From: Desulfamplus sp. | Lineage (GTDB): Bacteria > Desulfobacterota > Desulfobacteria > Desulfobacterales > Desulfobacteraceae | Assembly (NCBI GenBank): GCA_015231615.1 | Contig: JADGBE010000008.1 | Location: forward strand, 1-64,000 | Direction of reading: 5' to 3' | Length of the DNA: 64,000 nt | In this document: positions 53,726 through 63,262 of the stretch, in pieces | How the letters are laid out: every line of letters begins with the position of its first letter | How positions within the stretch are numbered: the first letter of the stretch is position 1 | Translations under genes and position numbers: made by a program | Notes under the pieces: generated by a model | Seen by the model: the letters and a program-made list of their open reading frames with translations, nothing else | Databases searched by the model: none | What the model was told of the DNA's origin: nothing

Positions 53726-54729
53726 TTCCAAAATTTGATGTTTATCATACTGAGCTTCATTCGAGTTATATCTATTTTGAAAAATATAGGCTATTTTTAC
53801 AAAGTCAGAGATTTAGTGGCTACGTTCAATTGGAAAATGGTCAAAAACAATATCTCTTTTTTTTGAAAGAGGGAAAAGATGTTGGATATTTAAAGATAGT
53901 TGATCATAAATTAAAATTATTTGATTTATCAGAAATAGAATTAATATTAAAAAATTCTTTTTCTGTATCATCTTACAGATCGCCTCATCAGATAGTAGAT
54001 TTCTTTGCAAGATGCCATGCAACACAGTTGATTCTTGACAACCTTTTTTTTGATTCAGTTGAGTTTGATAAGTTCTTTAATCAGATTGAGTCAAAAAAAA
54101 TTACAGGATTCCTCCAAGCCTCAAAATCTGGAGAGCCTGAAAGATATATATATCTATATAGTGGTAAAATATTTGGGTATATGAATATAAAAGGTAAAGA
54201 TGGACTATTTGAGAAAAATTTAGATAAAAATCAGATACAGGTGGCACTTAAAAATTCAACTGTTAAGGTCTATTCAATTCCCCCTTCTTCTGATATAGCT
54301 AAGAGGCGTTCAACTTCAGATTCAGATAGTGGCAATAATCAATTAGATAATATTAAAACAACTCATAACCAAAATATAACTGATAAAAGTAATAATGATG
54401 AAAATAGGCTATCTATTATTGAATGTTATGAGAAAATTTTTCAACTTCTTGAAAAAAATACAGAATCTGTGGAGTTTACCTCAATATGGCGAATGTGTGC
54501 CTTGGAGTTGAGTAATAAATATATATTTCTCAATCCATTTGCGGGAGAATTCAACTATGATAACAGTAAAATTGATCTGTGGGAAAAAATTGACCTAAAA
54601 ATAGCAACTAATGCCTTAGATGAGTTAATCAACGCTATTGCTAAAAAAGCAAACCTTCCTAAAGATGGAATTAAAGCAATAAAAGATAACTATTTAACTA
54701 TACTGGCTGCCTATGAAATCAGAAGCTAA
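53722..54729 (+). CDS. Unknown protein with two DUF4388-like segments
   Basis: 335 residues. Two segments resemble the strand pattern of DUF4388: SGYVQLENGQKQYLFFLKEG (about 33-53) and ITGFLQASKSGEPERYIYLY...GKIFGYM (about 125-160). A polar Asp/Asn/Ser-rich linker (about 195-225) leads to a helical C-terminal domain (about 230-335, ERIFQLL-type helices). It overlaps the DUF4388 gene (ATGA) and the next gene by 17 bases, so the four genes from 53159 on are probably translated as a coupled set. Function unknown. Confidence 0.6.
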   Translation: MIPKFDVYHTELHSSYIYFEKYRLFLQSQRFSGYVQLENGQKQYLFFLKEGKDVGYLKIVDHKLKLFDLSEIELILKNSFSVSSYRSPHQIVDFFARCHATQLILDNLFFDSVEFDKFFNQIESKKITGFLQASKSGEPERYIYLYSGKIFGYMNIKGKDGLFEKNLDKNQIQVALKNSTVKVYSIPPSSDIAKRRSTSDSDSGNNQLDNIKTTHNQNITDKSNNDENRLSIIECYEKIFQLLEKNTESVEFTSIWRMCALELSNKYIFLNPFAGEFNYDNSKIDLWEKIDLKIATNALDELINAIAKKANLPKDGIKAIKDNYLTILAAYEIRS

Positions 54730-55093
54730 AAATGATCCAGAGCTATTTATAAAGAAACACGACTATATAATAAATCTTATTATATCTATTAAGAATAAAA
54801 TATCCTTTTTTCCTGATCTTAGAAAACAAGAACAGGGCTATTACAGAGAAATTTATTATAACGATATTATCGCAAAGATCAAAGAGCAATACCCTTCTGA
54901 CACACAACTGATTGTAATAAAAGAGAATCAGAGTATTATGTATGTGGTTAAAAAAGATATATTGATCTTTATTTGCGAATGTTCAAGTAAAGGAAGTGTC
55001 TCCCAAATAAAAATGGAGCTTAATGAATTTATTGAGGAGTTTCAAAAACAGGGAAAATATAAAAAATTTTTTTCGTCTATTTTTAACTGGTAG
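54713..55093 (+). CDS. Small unknown protein (126 residues), longin/roadblock-like in outline
   Basis: Begins inside the preceding gene (17-base overlap). The order helix, YREIYYNDIIAKIKEQYPSD, TQLIVIKENQSIMYVVKKDILIFICECSS, then a final long helix (KMELNEFIEEF) suggests a small alpha/beta domain comparable in size to longin or roadblock folds, but no sequence motif proves it. Coupled with the upstream gene. No family name assigned. Confidence 0.5.
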   Translation: MKSEAKNDPELFIKKHDYIINLIISIKNKISFFPDLRKQEQGYYREIYYNDIIAKIKEQYPSDTQLIVIKENQSIMYVVKKDILIFICECSSKGSVSQIKMELNEFIEEFQKQGKYKKFFSSIFNW

Positions 55094-55192
55094 CTATTTA
55101 CTCCGCCTATAATTTTTATGACATAACTTATTTGATTTTCAGCCAAACCGTCTCTTCCGTTAGCAATTTAGAGTCATTAAGGAGTATATTAT

Positions 55193-55696
55193 ATGCTTAA
55201 ATATATTATCGAATTAATTCCTACAACAGATAATAGCGTAACTCTCTCTTCTTCAGAGTGGGCAATTATTGTGATGCTTACAAAATATCCTGACTTTAAT
55301 AGACTTATTGCTGAACTTAAGAAAAACAACAACATGACTATGGAAGAGATAAAAGGTTTACTTGGCAATCTTCAGAAGAGAAAGATTTTAAAACTCTTTC
55401 AAACAGAGGTTTCTGCTGAAGATACTGCTACTATATCTTCCCCTCAGACATCTGTAGCAATGCCTGAGACCCCTTCTATATTCTGGGAAAGGCTTGAAAA
55501 TGAGTTGTCTCGAGCAATAGGACCCATAGCATCTATTGTAATTGACGATTCAGTCTCAGAATTTAATATGCCTCGAGAAAAATTTCCCACAAAGTTTCTC
55601 TACAGCTTAGTTGAAAAAGTCGCGGCTGAGATAAATTCAAGTGTTGAGAAGACTCAGTTTCAAAAAGCGATGCTTGAAGTAATTAAACAAATTTAA
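55193..55696 (+). CDS. Winged-helix plus C-terminal domain protein (unassigned)
   Basis: 167 residues. The N-terminal part (SSEWAIIVMLTKYPDFNRLIAELKKN...MEEIKGLLGNLQKRKILKLF) has the outline of a winged-helix domain. A Thr/Pro/Ser linker (about 75-95) leads to a C-terminal domain (FWERLENELSRAIGPIASIVIDD...LVEKVAAEI) that resembles the small domain often found at the end of bacterial Ser/Thr kinases and GTPase-associated proteins (named DUF8082-like by pattern only). AAGGAG before the ATG is a good RBS. It belongs to the MglA cluster by strand and spacing. Confidence 0.55.
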   Translation: MLKYIIELIPTTDNSVTLSSSEWAIIVMLTKYPDFNRLIAELKKNNNMTMEEIKGLLGNLQKRKILKLFQTEVSAEDTATISSPQTSVAMPETPSIFWERLENELSRAIGPIASIVIDDSVSEFNMPREKFPTKFLYSLVEKVAAEINSSVEKTQFQKAMLEVIKQI

Positions 55697-55842
55697 TGTC
55701 TCTTATATTGATATAAATCTCAATTTCTATCAAATATCTAAATCGAGATTTATATCTAAAATAGTGTAGTTGAATAGTTAATGGTGCGAATCAAAGAGGT
55801 AGCAGGCTTTTACTGACCCTAAATCTGAATTGAGTGATTGAT

Positions 55843-57777
55843 ATGACAGAAGACATAGATATTAAAAAATTGACAGACGATGCTTTTATGGCTATAGACG
55901 CCCTTTTTACTGATGAAGATAGCGATATATTTTCAGAAGAGAAGGAGAAAGAGCCTGATGATTTTGATTTGATCCAAGAGTATATGCTTGCTATTGAGTG
56001 GGAATGTTCTGATAAGAATATCAAGAAATTCGGTGATTTCCTAAATAAACTTACCCCTAAATATGGTGGAAAGCATAATCAAGATGTTCTTAAAATGCTT
56101 TCAAGCATTTTAAAGTATCTTGAGAAAGCAAAAGAGAAAGCTATTCCAGAGACACATCAGGTAATGGAGTTCATTGTCAAAACTTTTAAACATATCAATC
56201 AACACGGGATTGATGAAGCCACAATTAAACAAGAAAAAAATAACGCATACAATAAAGTTTTAGATCTAAAGAGCAAAATAGCAAAGTTAAAGGCTGAAAA
56301 CCCATATTCGCAAGAAGTTTATGGGGCAGTAGAGAGCCAACAGATTAAAGAACAAAGCTCACAATTACAGCCAGCTACAAAAGCAATGCAGCCAGATCAA
56401 AGAGCAAACTTACGACCTACAACTAATTTATCATCAACAACCTCTGTAACTCCTCAATATTCTTCACCAATACCTACTGAACCAATTGAAAATTCACCAA
56501 TAGTAGTCAGCATGCTTACAAGGCTTGATTTTTGTGAGAATAGACTCTCGGCTATTGATGCACAAAATACTAAATTGCAACAACAGATTTATGAACTTAC
56601 CAATCTAAATAGGCAGCTAAATGATCAGATAAGTGATATTGAATTGAAGTTTGCTGATAAGATTAATGATTTATATGAAATTATAGACTCTCTATCTGTT
56701 CCTACAAATCCTACAAATTCACCAACCAACTCTTCAAACTTAATTGCAAATTTTGAGCAAAACATAGATGCAGATAATCCATCATTTGCTAATATAGATG
56801 ATGATTCAAAGCAATATGAGGAGGTAAGTTTTGATGGACTTGATTTTGACGATATGGACTCAGATATTAATCAACAACCTTACTCTGGAGAAACTAATAA
56901 GGGAAAAGAACAAAGAGGTGTTAAACTCAACGAAGTTGGATTAGATGAGATAGATATTGGAGATATGGGGTTACAAGAAACAGAGTTTGATAGTCCAATT
57001 AAGGGGAAGAAGGAAGAATCTCGCCTTGAAATTGATTTTGATAAGCTAAATACTGATTCAATGAGTGTTGACTCATTTGAGATTGAGAACAATATATTTG
57101 AAAGTAATGAGTTTAAAGAAGAAGTTGAAGATTTTGAAACTATTACTTCTGATGACATTGAGTATGATGAGATCACGGAAGATTTAATTGAGTATAGTGA
57201 AGATAATATAACATCTCCAACTATTTCAGTTGATGATTCAAATTTTGATGTTAAAGCTAAAGATTCAATCAAACTTGAGAAAGAGCCTGAAGAGCTAAAA
57301 AAGAGTGGTTCTGATGATAATGCTCTACTAAAAGAGATTCCTCACTTCGTAAGGTGTTTTAAAATAGAAAAGCAGCCAATTGCTCTGCCTGATGACAAAA
57401 TTTATAATATATATAAAATCCCATCTAAACTTACTAAAAATATTAATCAAATGCCAATTCTTAGTTTAGGAGAGTTCTCTTCACTCTTTCAAAATTTGTC
57501 TAAAAATATGAAAGGACATTTGAAAGATGTAAGTAGCTCTACTTTGAAAAAAATGAATGTTGATCTTCATTTGCTAACTGATAAGAGTGTTCAATATAAG
57601 ATGGCTGTTCTCTGTTCTGTTGAAGATAAAGTTTCTATTATTCCAATTACAGATGTATATGATAACAGAAATCACCCAATGACAGATATAAAAAATGGAC
57701 GCAACGAGTTCTCTGAATATAATGTTAATATTGTTGATATAGGTCTAATACCTTTTGTGCATCTTAGTAAAAAATAA
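55843..57777 (+). CDS. Large acidic protein of unknown function
   Basis: About 644 residues. Residues 1-150 are helical; a central coiled coil (about 225-280, SAIDAQNTKLQQQIYELTNLNRQLN) is flanked by disordered, Asn/Thr/Pro-rich and strongly acidic stretches with Asp/Ser/Glu repeats (about 295-500). The last 150 residues form a folded-looking domain (FVRCFKIEKQPIALPDDKIYN...VSIIPITDVYDN). The track uses GTG 55834; the ATG at 55843 seems more likely. Codon TAA overlaps the next gene start (TAATG). The layout of coiled coil plus acidic disordered region suggests a scaffold or tether, but this is inference. Confidence 0.55.
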   Translation: MTEDIDIKKLTDDAFMAIDALFTDEDSDIFSEEKEKEPDDFDLIQEYMLAIEWECSDKNIKKFGDFLNKLTPKYGGKHNQDVLKMLSSILKYLEKAKEKAIPETHQVMEFIVKTFKHINQHGIDEATIKQEKNNAYNKVLDLKSKIAKLKAENPYSQEVYGAVESQQIKEQSSQLQPATKAMQPDQRANLRPTTNLSSTTSVTPQYSSPIPTEPIENSPIVVSMLTRLDFCENRLSAIDAQNTKLQQQIYELTNLNRQLNDQISDIELKFADKINDLYEIIDSLSVPTNPTNSPTNSSNLIANFEQNIDADNPSFANIDDDSKQYEEVSFDGLDFDDMDSDINQQPYSGETNKGKEQRGVKLNEVGLDEIDIGDMGLQETEFDSPIKGKKEESRLEIDFDKLNTDSMSVDSFEIENNIFESNEFKEEVEDFETITSDDIEYDEITEDLIEYSEDNITSPTISVDDSNFDVKAKDSIKLEKEPEELKKSGSDDNALLKEIPHFVRCFKIEKQPIALPDDKIYNIYKIPSKLTKNINQMPILSLGEFSSLFQNLSKNMKGHLKDVSSSTLKKMNVDLHLLTDKSVQYKMAVLCSVEDKVSIIPITDVYDNRNHPMTDIKNGRNEFSEYNVNIVDIGLIPFVHLSKK

Positions 57778-59585
57778 TGGAAAAGAATAATCCTATTATT
57801 GATCAAACTCTGTTTGACTTAAAATTGAATGAAGCCCAATTTTATTTAGAACAGGGGCTTTATGATGAAGCTGATAAAATATATGTTAATCTTATTAATG
57901 AGCTTAAACAACTGCCTGAAACTAAAAGCTCTGATATTCAAATAAGACAGTTGGAGTCAATTCGTCAGGAGTATCAAACAGAGACAAAAAAAGATAAAGT
58001 TGCTGTAAAAATATCATCTGATGTTGACAGACGAAGTGATGAAGCTGAATTAAAGAAATCTGAAGTTGACCAAAATAACCAAGATAACTCTAATCAGAAT
58101 AATAACACTATATCCAAAGATGATGATTATAATAGTGGAGAACTTAACAACGATGGTAGTAATAGTGATATAGATAGTCAAGTAGTTGCTTTCATTAACC
58201 AGATGATTATTGAAGCATTTAACAAAAATGCTTCAGACATATACATTGAGCCAACTATAAATGCTAATAACCTTTCTGCCAATTTTATAGGCAAAGACCA
58301 ATCACTATTTAAAACCTATTCTGATAAATCTTCTGATTCAAATATTGCTAAAATTCGTTTTAGAATTGATGGAATATGTCAAGACTACACTGGAATCCCA
58401 AATAAATTCGCTTTACATGTTATATTCAAAATAAAAGTTATGGCAAAAATGGATATTACAGTAAGGGCGACCCCTCTTTACGGCAAAATCAAATTTAAAA
58501 GTGAACCGACAGGAGCTATAGAACTAAAGGCTATAACTATTCCGACCTCAGGTGGTAAAGAGGATATTGTTCTTAAATTCTTTCCAGCCGCAAAACCAAT
58601 GGATTTAGAAAATATTGGATTTCTTGAACATAATCTTAAAAAATTTGTTGAAGTTATAAATAGACCCTTTGGTTTGATTCTTGTTAGTGGCTTATCTGGT
58701 TCTGGTAAAACAACTACTCTCCACTCCGCGTTAAAACTAATAAATAGACCTGAAAAAAAAATATGGTGTGCAGAGCATCCTATTGAAATTACCCAAAGAG
58801 GAATATCCCAAGTAGAAGTTCAACCTCAAAAAGGTCTTAATTATCCTGAACTTCTCAAAGCGTTTATAAAGTCAGGATCAGATGTAGTAATGTTGGGCGA
58901 TATAATTGATTTTGGTGAAAAAGAGATAAGCTATGAGACTACATCTCTTGCCATCAAAGCCTCTTTGACAGGGCATCTAATTTTTGCGGGAGTAAATTCC
59001 TCAAGTCTATCTGATACTATTAGAAAGGTGTTGGAGATTGGTGTAAATCCAATTCATTTCTCAGAAGCACTTTTGTGTATCCTTAACCAGAAACTTATAA
59101 GGCGTTTATGTGAAAAATGTAGAGAGCTTCTATCTGAAGAAAGCTCTAAAAATATCTTAGATATGGCATTTGATGAATTTGGGAAAAATAAATCCTCATC
59201 TGTTGAAAATAGAGAGCCTCTTGAGCTATTTAATCAAATTGATAAAGATAAGATTAGAATTTATAACCATTCACCTGATGGTTGCGAAGATTGTGGTTAT
59301 ACTGGATACAAAGGTAGAGTGGCACTTCATGAACTTCTTATAAACAATGACCTCATAAAATCTTTGATTAAAGAGACCTCAATTAAAGAAACTAATTTTA
59401 TTGAAAAATCAGAAGAGAGTCCTAAAAATAGAGTAAGCTATTTTGAAAGAGTAAATTGTGCTATTCAAAAATTGGATAATAGCAACATATTTACCGCTGG
59501 GAGTTATACCTTAAAACAAGATGGCATACTTAAAGTTATTGCGGGCATTACTGATATTGATGAGATAAGAGATAACACCATATAA
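57777..59585 (+). CDS. PilB/GspE-like ATPase with altered catalytic boxes
   Basis: 602 residues. The N-terminal 60 residues carry a TPR-like segment (AQFYLEQGLYDEADKIYVNLI), followed by an Asn/Asp-rich linker. The secretion-ATPase core runs from about 130 to 470: KIRFRIDGICQDY, KIKVMAKMDITVRATP, Walker A GLSGSGKTTT (305-314) and the C-terminal zinc Cys pairs (CEKC, CEDC). Other motifs diverge: the Asp box reads CAEHPIE (332-337, usual E-D-P-x-E), Walker B reads GDIID (374-378, usual GEIRD) with an insertion after it, and the His box reads FAGVNSSS (usual STLHTND). The Glu of Walker B and the His are missing, so hydrolysis may be reduced or lost. Co-directional with the upstream MglA cluster; overlaps the previous gene. 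Confidence 0.85.
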   Translation: MEKNNPIIDQTLFDLKLNEAQFYLEQGLYDEADKIYVNLINELKQLPETKSSDIQIRQLESIRQEYQTETKKDKVAVKISSDVDRRSDEAELKKSEVDQNNQDNSNQNNNTISKDDDYNSGELNNDGSNSDIDSQVVAFINQMIIEAFNKNASDIYIEPTINANNLSANFIGKDQSLFKTYSDKSSDSNIAKIRFRIDGICQDYTGIPNKFALHVIFKIKVMAKMDITVRATPLYGKIKFKSEPTGAIELKAITIPTSGGKEDIVLKFFPAAKPMDLENIGFLEHNLKKFVEVINRPFGLILVSGLSGSGKTTTLHSALKLINRPEKKIWCAEHPIEITQRGISQVEVQPQKGLNYPELLKAFIKSGSDVVMLGDIIDFGEKEISYETTSLAIKASLTGHLIFAGVNSSSLSDTIRKVLEIGVNPIHFSEALLCILNQKLIRRLCEKCRELLSEESSKNILDMAFDEFGKNKSSSVENREPLELFNQIDKDKIRIYNHSPDGCEDCGYTGYKGRVALHELLINNDLIKSLIKETSIKETNFIEKSEESPKNRVSYFERVNCAIQKLDNSNIFTAGSYTLKQDGILKVIAGITDIDEIRDNTI

Positions 59586-59593
59586 AACGCAAT

Positions 59594-61837
59594 TTATGCT
59601 CTTGAACAGCATACAGATAGCAGGTCTCTGCCTTCCCTTTCAATATCACACACCAGCAGCCGCACTTTTTCCATATCTCCACTCTTTACAGCAAGCTCTG
59701 TCTGAAAAGCAGCATCTCTGAGGCGATGAGCCGAGCAGTTTGCAGCAAAACCTTTTATTCCATGAGCCTCTCTTATGACACCCTGAACATCATTATTATC
59801 TGCTGCTGTTTTCAATTTATGAATATACTGGGATAAGTTTTCAGGAATTGTTTCAATAATTTGATTCACCAAATCATCGTTTCCTCCGATACGGTTCAGA
59901 AAATCTTCCCTGTCAAATATTGCACTTAGACTTGAGGGTTGCGAATCCATACATGACGATTGAGAATTGATGTCAGAAACAGATGACTTGATTTGGTCAG
60001 GGGGAATATATGTTATGGCATGTTTATAAATTACATCACGTAATTTATCATGATCAACGGGTTTGGAAATATAGCTATCCATTCCTGCAGCAACGCAATT
60101 TTCGCGGTCTTGTAATGTTGTATTGGCGGTCATTGCAATGATGGGAATATCAAATTTCTCGGCTCTTATTATTCTTGCAGCTTCAAGTCCGTCCATCTGT
60201 GGCATCTGAATATCCATTAAAATAATATCATACGGTTTTTTCCTGACAGCCTCAACAGCCTCCTTGCCATTGTTTGCCAAATCTGCATGAATACCCATCT
60301 TTTCCAGAACCTTTAAAGCCACTATCTGGTTGAAACTGTTATCTTCAGCCAGTAGAACACGGGTGCCTGCAATCGGGAAATCAGGGAGAGAAACATTACT
60401 GCCAATTCCATAAACAGGCTTAGAGCTATCAGCCCTTTTATCAACAGGTTTAATAATATCAAACCCTTTCTCAAAAGAAGCAGTAAACTCAAATGTCGAG
60501 CCTTCACCTTCTTGACTTTGAACTGAAATGTTCCCACCCATAAGTTCAACAAGTCGCTTTGAAATCACAAGTCCAAGACCTGTTCCGCCATATTTTCGGG
60601 TTGTTGAGGCATCTGCCTGTGAAAAAGGTTGGAACAGGCGATTCATACGATCTTTTGGAATACCTATGCCTGTATCAGAAACGCTGAAACTTATAATCAC
60701 CTGATTTGGATCATTTTTGAGATCAGCTTCTTCATTTTTGGTTTCATTAGAAGTTTTCTCTATATTGTGTTGGTTGTTATCAGCTTCTTTATTTCTTACA
60801 GTTATAATTATCTCACCTTTAGTCGTGAATTTAATGGCATTATTCACAAGATTCAGAATAATCTGGCGAAGGCGACCAGAATCTCCTTTGAGAAAACGGG
60901 GAACGTCCTGATTGATATAGCAGTTTAGCAAAAGCCCCTTTTCAGAGGCTTTGATTTTCAGCATATCAATTATTTTGCTGACAAGATTTTCAAGATCAAA
61001 ATTAACAGATTCAAGCTCTATTTTGCCTGCCTCTATTTTTGAGAAATCAAGTATATCTTCGATAAGCGATAAAAGTATTTCAGAAGAGTGGATAATAACA
61101 TCAGCATATTGCCCCTGCTCATCTGTGAGATTCGTCTCCCTGATAAGCCTGCCCATTCCGATAATTGCATTCATCGGGGTTCTTATCTCATGGCTCATGT
61201 TGGCAAGAAACTCTGATTTGGCAATGTTGGCAGCTTCTGCAGCGGCTTTTTCTCTTTTCAAGGCCTCAATTTGTTGCTCTGCCATGCTCTGCTCTATTAC
61301 AAGAATATCACGATATGATTTGATGGCTGATGTAAGGACAGTGTAAATCTTCTGTGCTGTAAGTTCTGTCTTCTCCTTGTAACCATCAATATCAAAATTT
61401 TCGATAACATACCGTTCAGGTGCATTTCCTGGTTGACCTGTTCTTATAATGAGCCTGATTCTTTTGAGATTTAGTTGATTGCGGATATATTTAACAAGTT
61501 GAAGTCCTGCATCTTCTGTCTCCATAACCACATCAATTATGGCGACCGCTATATCTTTCTCTTTATTTAAAATTTCCCGGGCTTCTGCTGCCGAGCTTGC
61601 ATTGATAAGCTCAATATTTCTGCCAGCGAATTTGAACCCTTTAAGGCTTATTCTGGTAATTTCATGCACATCAGGTTCATCATCGACAACCAAAATCTTC
61701 CATACCTCACGTTCATCATCTACAACCAGAACTTTCCACACATTGGATTCATCGGGCATGTCAACATCAGGACTATCAGTATTAGATATGGCAACATCTT
61801 CATCCGTTTTTTTATCTTTTTTTCTTATGAGCTTCAT
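59594..61837 (-). CDS. Receiver-kinase-receiver-HPt hybrid histidine kinase
   Basis: 747 residues without membrane segments. The first receiver (about 45-180) has [11 protein letters not shown] and Asp in [11 protein letters not shown]. It is preceded by a duplicated 12-residue block ([12 protein letters not shown] then [12 protein letters not shown]). The kinase core has [44 protein letters not shown] and YGGTGLGLV; an Asn/Glu-rich insertion precedes SFSVSDTG. The second receiver has LAEDNSFNQ and the phospho-Asp in IILMDIQMP. The C-terminal HPt has the His in [11 protein letters not shown]. The layout supports a full internal phosphorelay (His-Asp-His). It is transcribed after the next kinase (61873) and the B12 protein. 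Confidence 0.93.
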   Translation of the reverse strand: MKLIRKKDKKTDEDVAISNTDSPDVDMPDESNVWKVLVVDDEREVWKILVVDDEPDVHEITRISLKGFKFAGRNIELINASSAAEAREILNKEKDIAVAIIDVVMETEDAGLQLVKYIRNQLNLKRIRLIIRTGQPGNAPERYVIENFDIDGYKEKTELTAQKIYTVLTSAIKSYRDILVIEQSMAEQQIEALKREKAAAEAANIAKSEFLANMSHEIRTPMNAIIGMGRLIRETNLTDEQGQYADVIIHSSEILLSLIEDILDFSKIEAGKIELESVNFDLENLVSKIIDMLKIKASEKGLLLNCYINQDVPRFLKGDSGRLRQIILNLVNNAIKFTTKGEIIITVRNKEADNNQHNIEKTSNETKNEEADLKNDPNQVIISFSVSDTGIGIPKDRMNRLFQPFSQADASTTRKYGGTGLGLVISKRLVELMGGNISVQSQEGEGSTFEFTASFEKGFDIIKPVDKRADSSKPVYGIGSNVSLPDFPIAGTRVLLAEDNSFNQIVALKVLEKMGIHADLANNGKEAVEAVRKKPYDIILMDIQMPQMDGLEAARIIRAEKFDIPIIAMTANTTLQDRENCVAAGMDSYISKPVDHDKLRDVIYKHAITYIPPDQIKSSVSDINSQSSCMDSQPSSLSAIFDREDFLNRIGGNDDLVNQIIETIPENLSQYIHKLKTAADNNDVQGVIREAHGIKGFAANCSAHRLRDAAFQTELAVKSGDMEKVRLLVCDIEREGRDLLSVCCSRA

Positions 61838-61872
61838 GGTTTACCTTTAGAGCTTTCTAAATATTCAGGCTT

Positions 61873-63141
61873 TCAGAATTGCTTGCTTGTAGAATTACTT
61901 TCCTTTGGAATTGGAACAGATATAAAAAAATCAGTCCCTTTGCCCTTTATACTCTCACATCTGATAGTGCCGTTCAGCCGATTGATTACAATGTTATGGC
62001 AGATATACATCCCAAGACCTGTTCCTCCTCTGGCACGTAGCGTTGTGAAAAAAGGTTCAAAAATCTGCCTGACAGTCTCATCGTCCATCCCTTTCCCTGT
62101 GTCAGAATAGTGTATAAACAGGTCATCTTTTTCCCGCTTCACCATGATAGAGATAGTGCCAGAGAGAATGCCATTGTCAAATCCGTGCAGCAGGCTGTTT
62201 ATCATAAGATTTAATAACAGTTGACCGACATCATTAGGATTGCCATACAGATATATGTCATCAGGACAATCCACGTCAACAATGATAGATGTTTTTTTGA
62301 ACTGGCTGTTCAGGTTGATTACAATATCCTTTATAGTCTCTTTCAGATTATAAATACGAAAATTCTCAACAGATTGATCTATAGCTGTCCGTTTAAAACT
62401 TCCAACAAGTTCTGCTGTACGTTTCAAATTATTTATAACTAAAGGGGAACACTCCTTTATTGTTTCAAGAGCAGTGATAAGCTCCTCTTCATCAACCTCC
62501 TCCCTTGTGAGCATCATATCAATTGAGTGCTGGGCATCTGTAAGAGCTGATGAAGCTGTCAGGGCAATTCCGATTGGTGTGTTTATCTCATGGGCAAATC
62601 CTGCAACTAAACGTCCAAGCGAAGCCATTTTTTCCGATTCAATAAGTTTTGACTGGGCGGTTTTCAAATCAGCAAGTGTTTTTGTCAGCGTCTTTTTCTC
62701 TTTTATCAACTGACGCTGCACATTGTTAAGCTCCTGATTCAACTCCACCATCTCATTGTTCAAGGTGTCAAGCTCACTTATATCATACTCACAAAGAACT
62801 AATAAAAGGTTCTGGCGACATAAAACTTTAGCCTGAACACTTCTGCTTTTTAACGGAGTTCCTGTTGTAAGCACACCATCAAAAATCAAGCCGTCTCCCT
62901 TTATAGCTGCCATATTAACCAGAGTTTGAAAATCAGGATTTATAAATTTTGAGGGGTCAAATTTGCCTTCATCAAGACCCAGAATGTTTTTCATTCCTGT
63001 ATTTATATACAAGGCTTGACCGTTATGGTGTTTATTATATTGGAAAAGTCCGAATGCAAATGCCCTGCTGTTCAAAAGATAGTCATCAACATAAGGAGAC
63101 CATTTATATAGCAATTTTATTATTTCTGGTTCTGGTTTCAT
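61873..63141 (-). CDS. Cytoplasmic sensor histidine kinase (no receiver)
   Basis: 422 residues. The N-terminal about 130 residues form a PAS-like sensor segment (NTGMKNILGLDEGKFDPSKF). A coiled coil follows (NQELNNVQRQLIKEKKTL). The kinase core has GFAHEINTPIGIALTASS with the phospho-acceptor His, N-box LLNLMINSLLHGF, G1 SDTGKGMD, F-box FEPFFTT and G2 GTGLGMY. AAAGAG upstream of the ATG supports the start. It lies 35 bases upstream of the hybrid kinase on the minus strand, so the two are probably co-transcribed; its output regulator may be the first receiver of that protein. Confidence 0.92.
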   Translation of the reverse strand: MKPEPEIIKLLYKWSPYVDDYLLNSRAFAFGLFQYNKHHNGQALYINTGMKNILGLDEGKFDPSKFINPDFQTLVNMAAIKGDGLIFDGVLTTGTPLKSRSVQAKVLCRQNLLLVLCEYDISELDTLNNEMVELNQELNNVQRQLIKEKKTLTKTLADLKTAQSKLIESEKMASLGRLVAGFAHEINTPIGIALTASSALTDAQHSIDMMLTREEVDEEELITALETIKECSPLVINNLKRTAELVGSFKRTAIDQSVENFRIYNLKETIKDIVINLNSQFKKTSIIVDVDCPDDIYLYGNPNDVGQLLLNLMINSLLHGFDNGILSGTISIMVKREKDDLFIHYSDTGKGMDDETVRQIFEPFFTTLRARGGTGLGMYICHNIVINRLNGTIRCESIKGKGTDFFISVPIPKESNSTSKQF

Positions 63142-63200
63142 TTGATCTCTTTATCTGAATTTCACTTGCCTCAATTTCGCGGCATTTATTTTGTAGCCAT

Positions 63201-63236
63201 AGATTTGACAACTTTTTAAAAGTTGTCAAATCTTTT
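63201..63236. repeat. AGATTTGACAACTTTT palindrome, copy 4
   Basis: AGATTTGACAACTTTT pairs with AAAAGTTGTCAAATCT (three-base loop) and is followed by TTTT, so on the plus strand it has a terminator look. Between the B12-protein gene and the kinase gene on the minus strand, it may instead reduce read-through. Same family as 28245-28277. Confidence 0.75.
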
Positions 63237-63262
63237 AAATTACCATCAAGTGTCAGTGCCGC

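Noticed and set aside
56880-57272. 130-codon minus-strand ORF in the acidic protein gene
   Set aside because: Its Ser-rich product mirrors the Asp/Glu-rich codons of the plus-strand gene; there is no RBS or motif.
63201-63236. TTGACA as a promoter -35 box in the palindromes
   Set aside because: The TTGACA is part of a palindrome repeated at four unrelated sites, and no -10 box is consistently placed.
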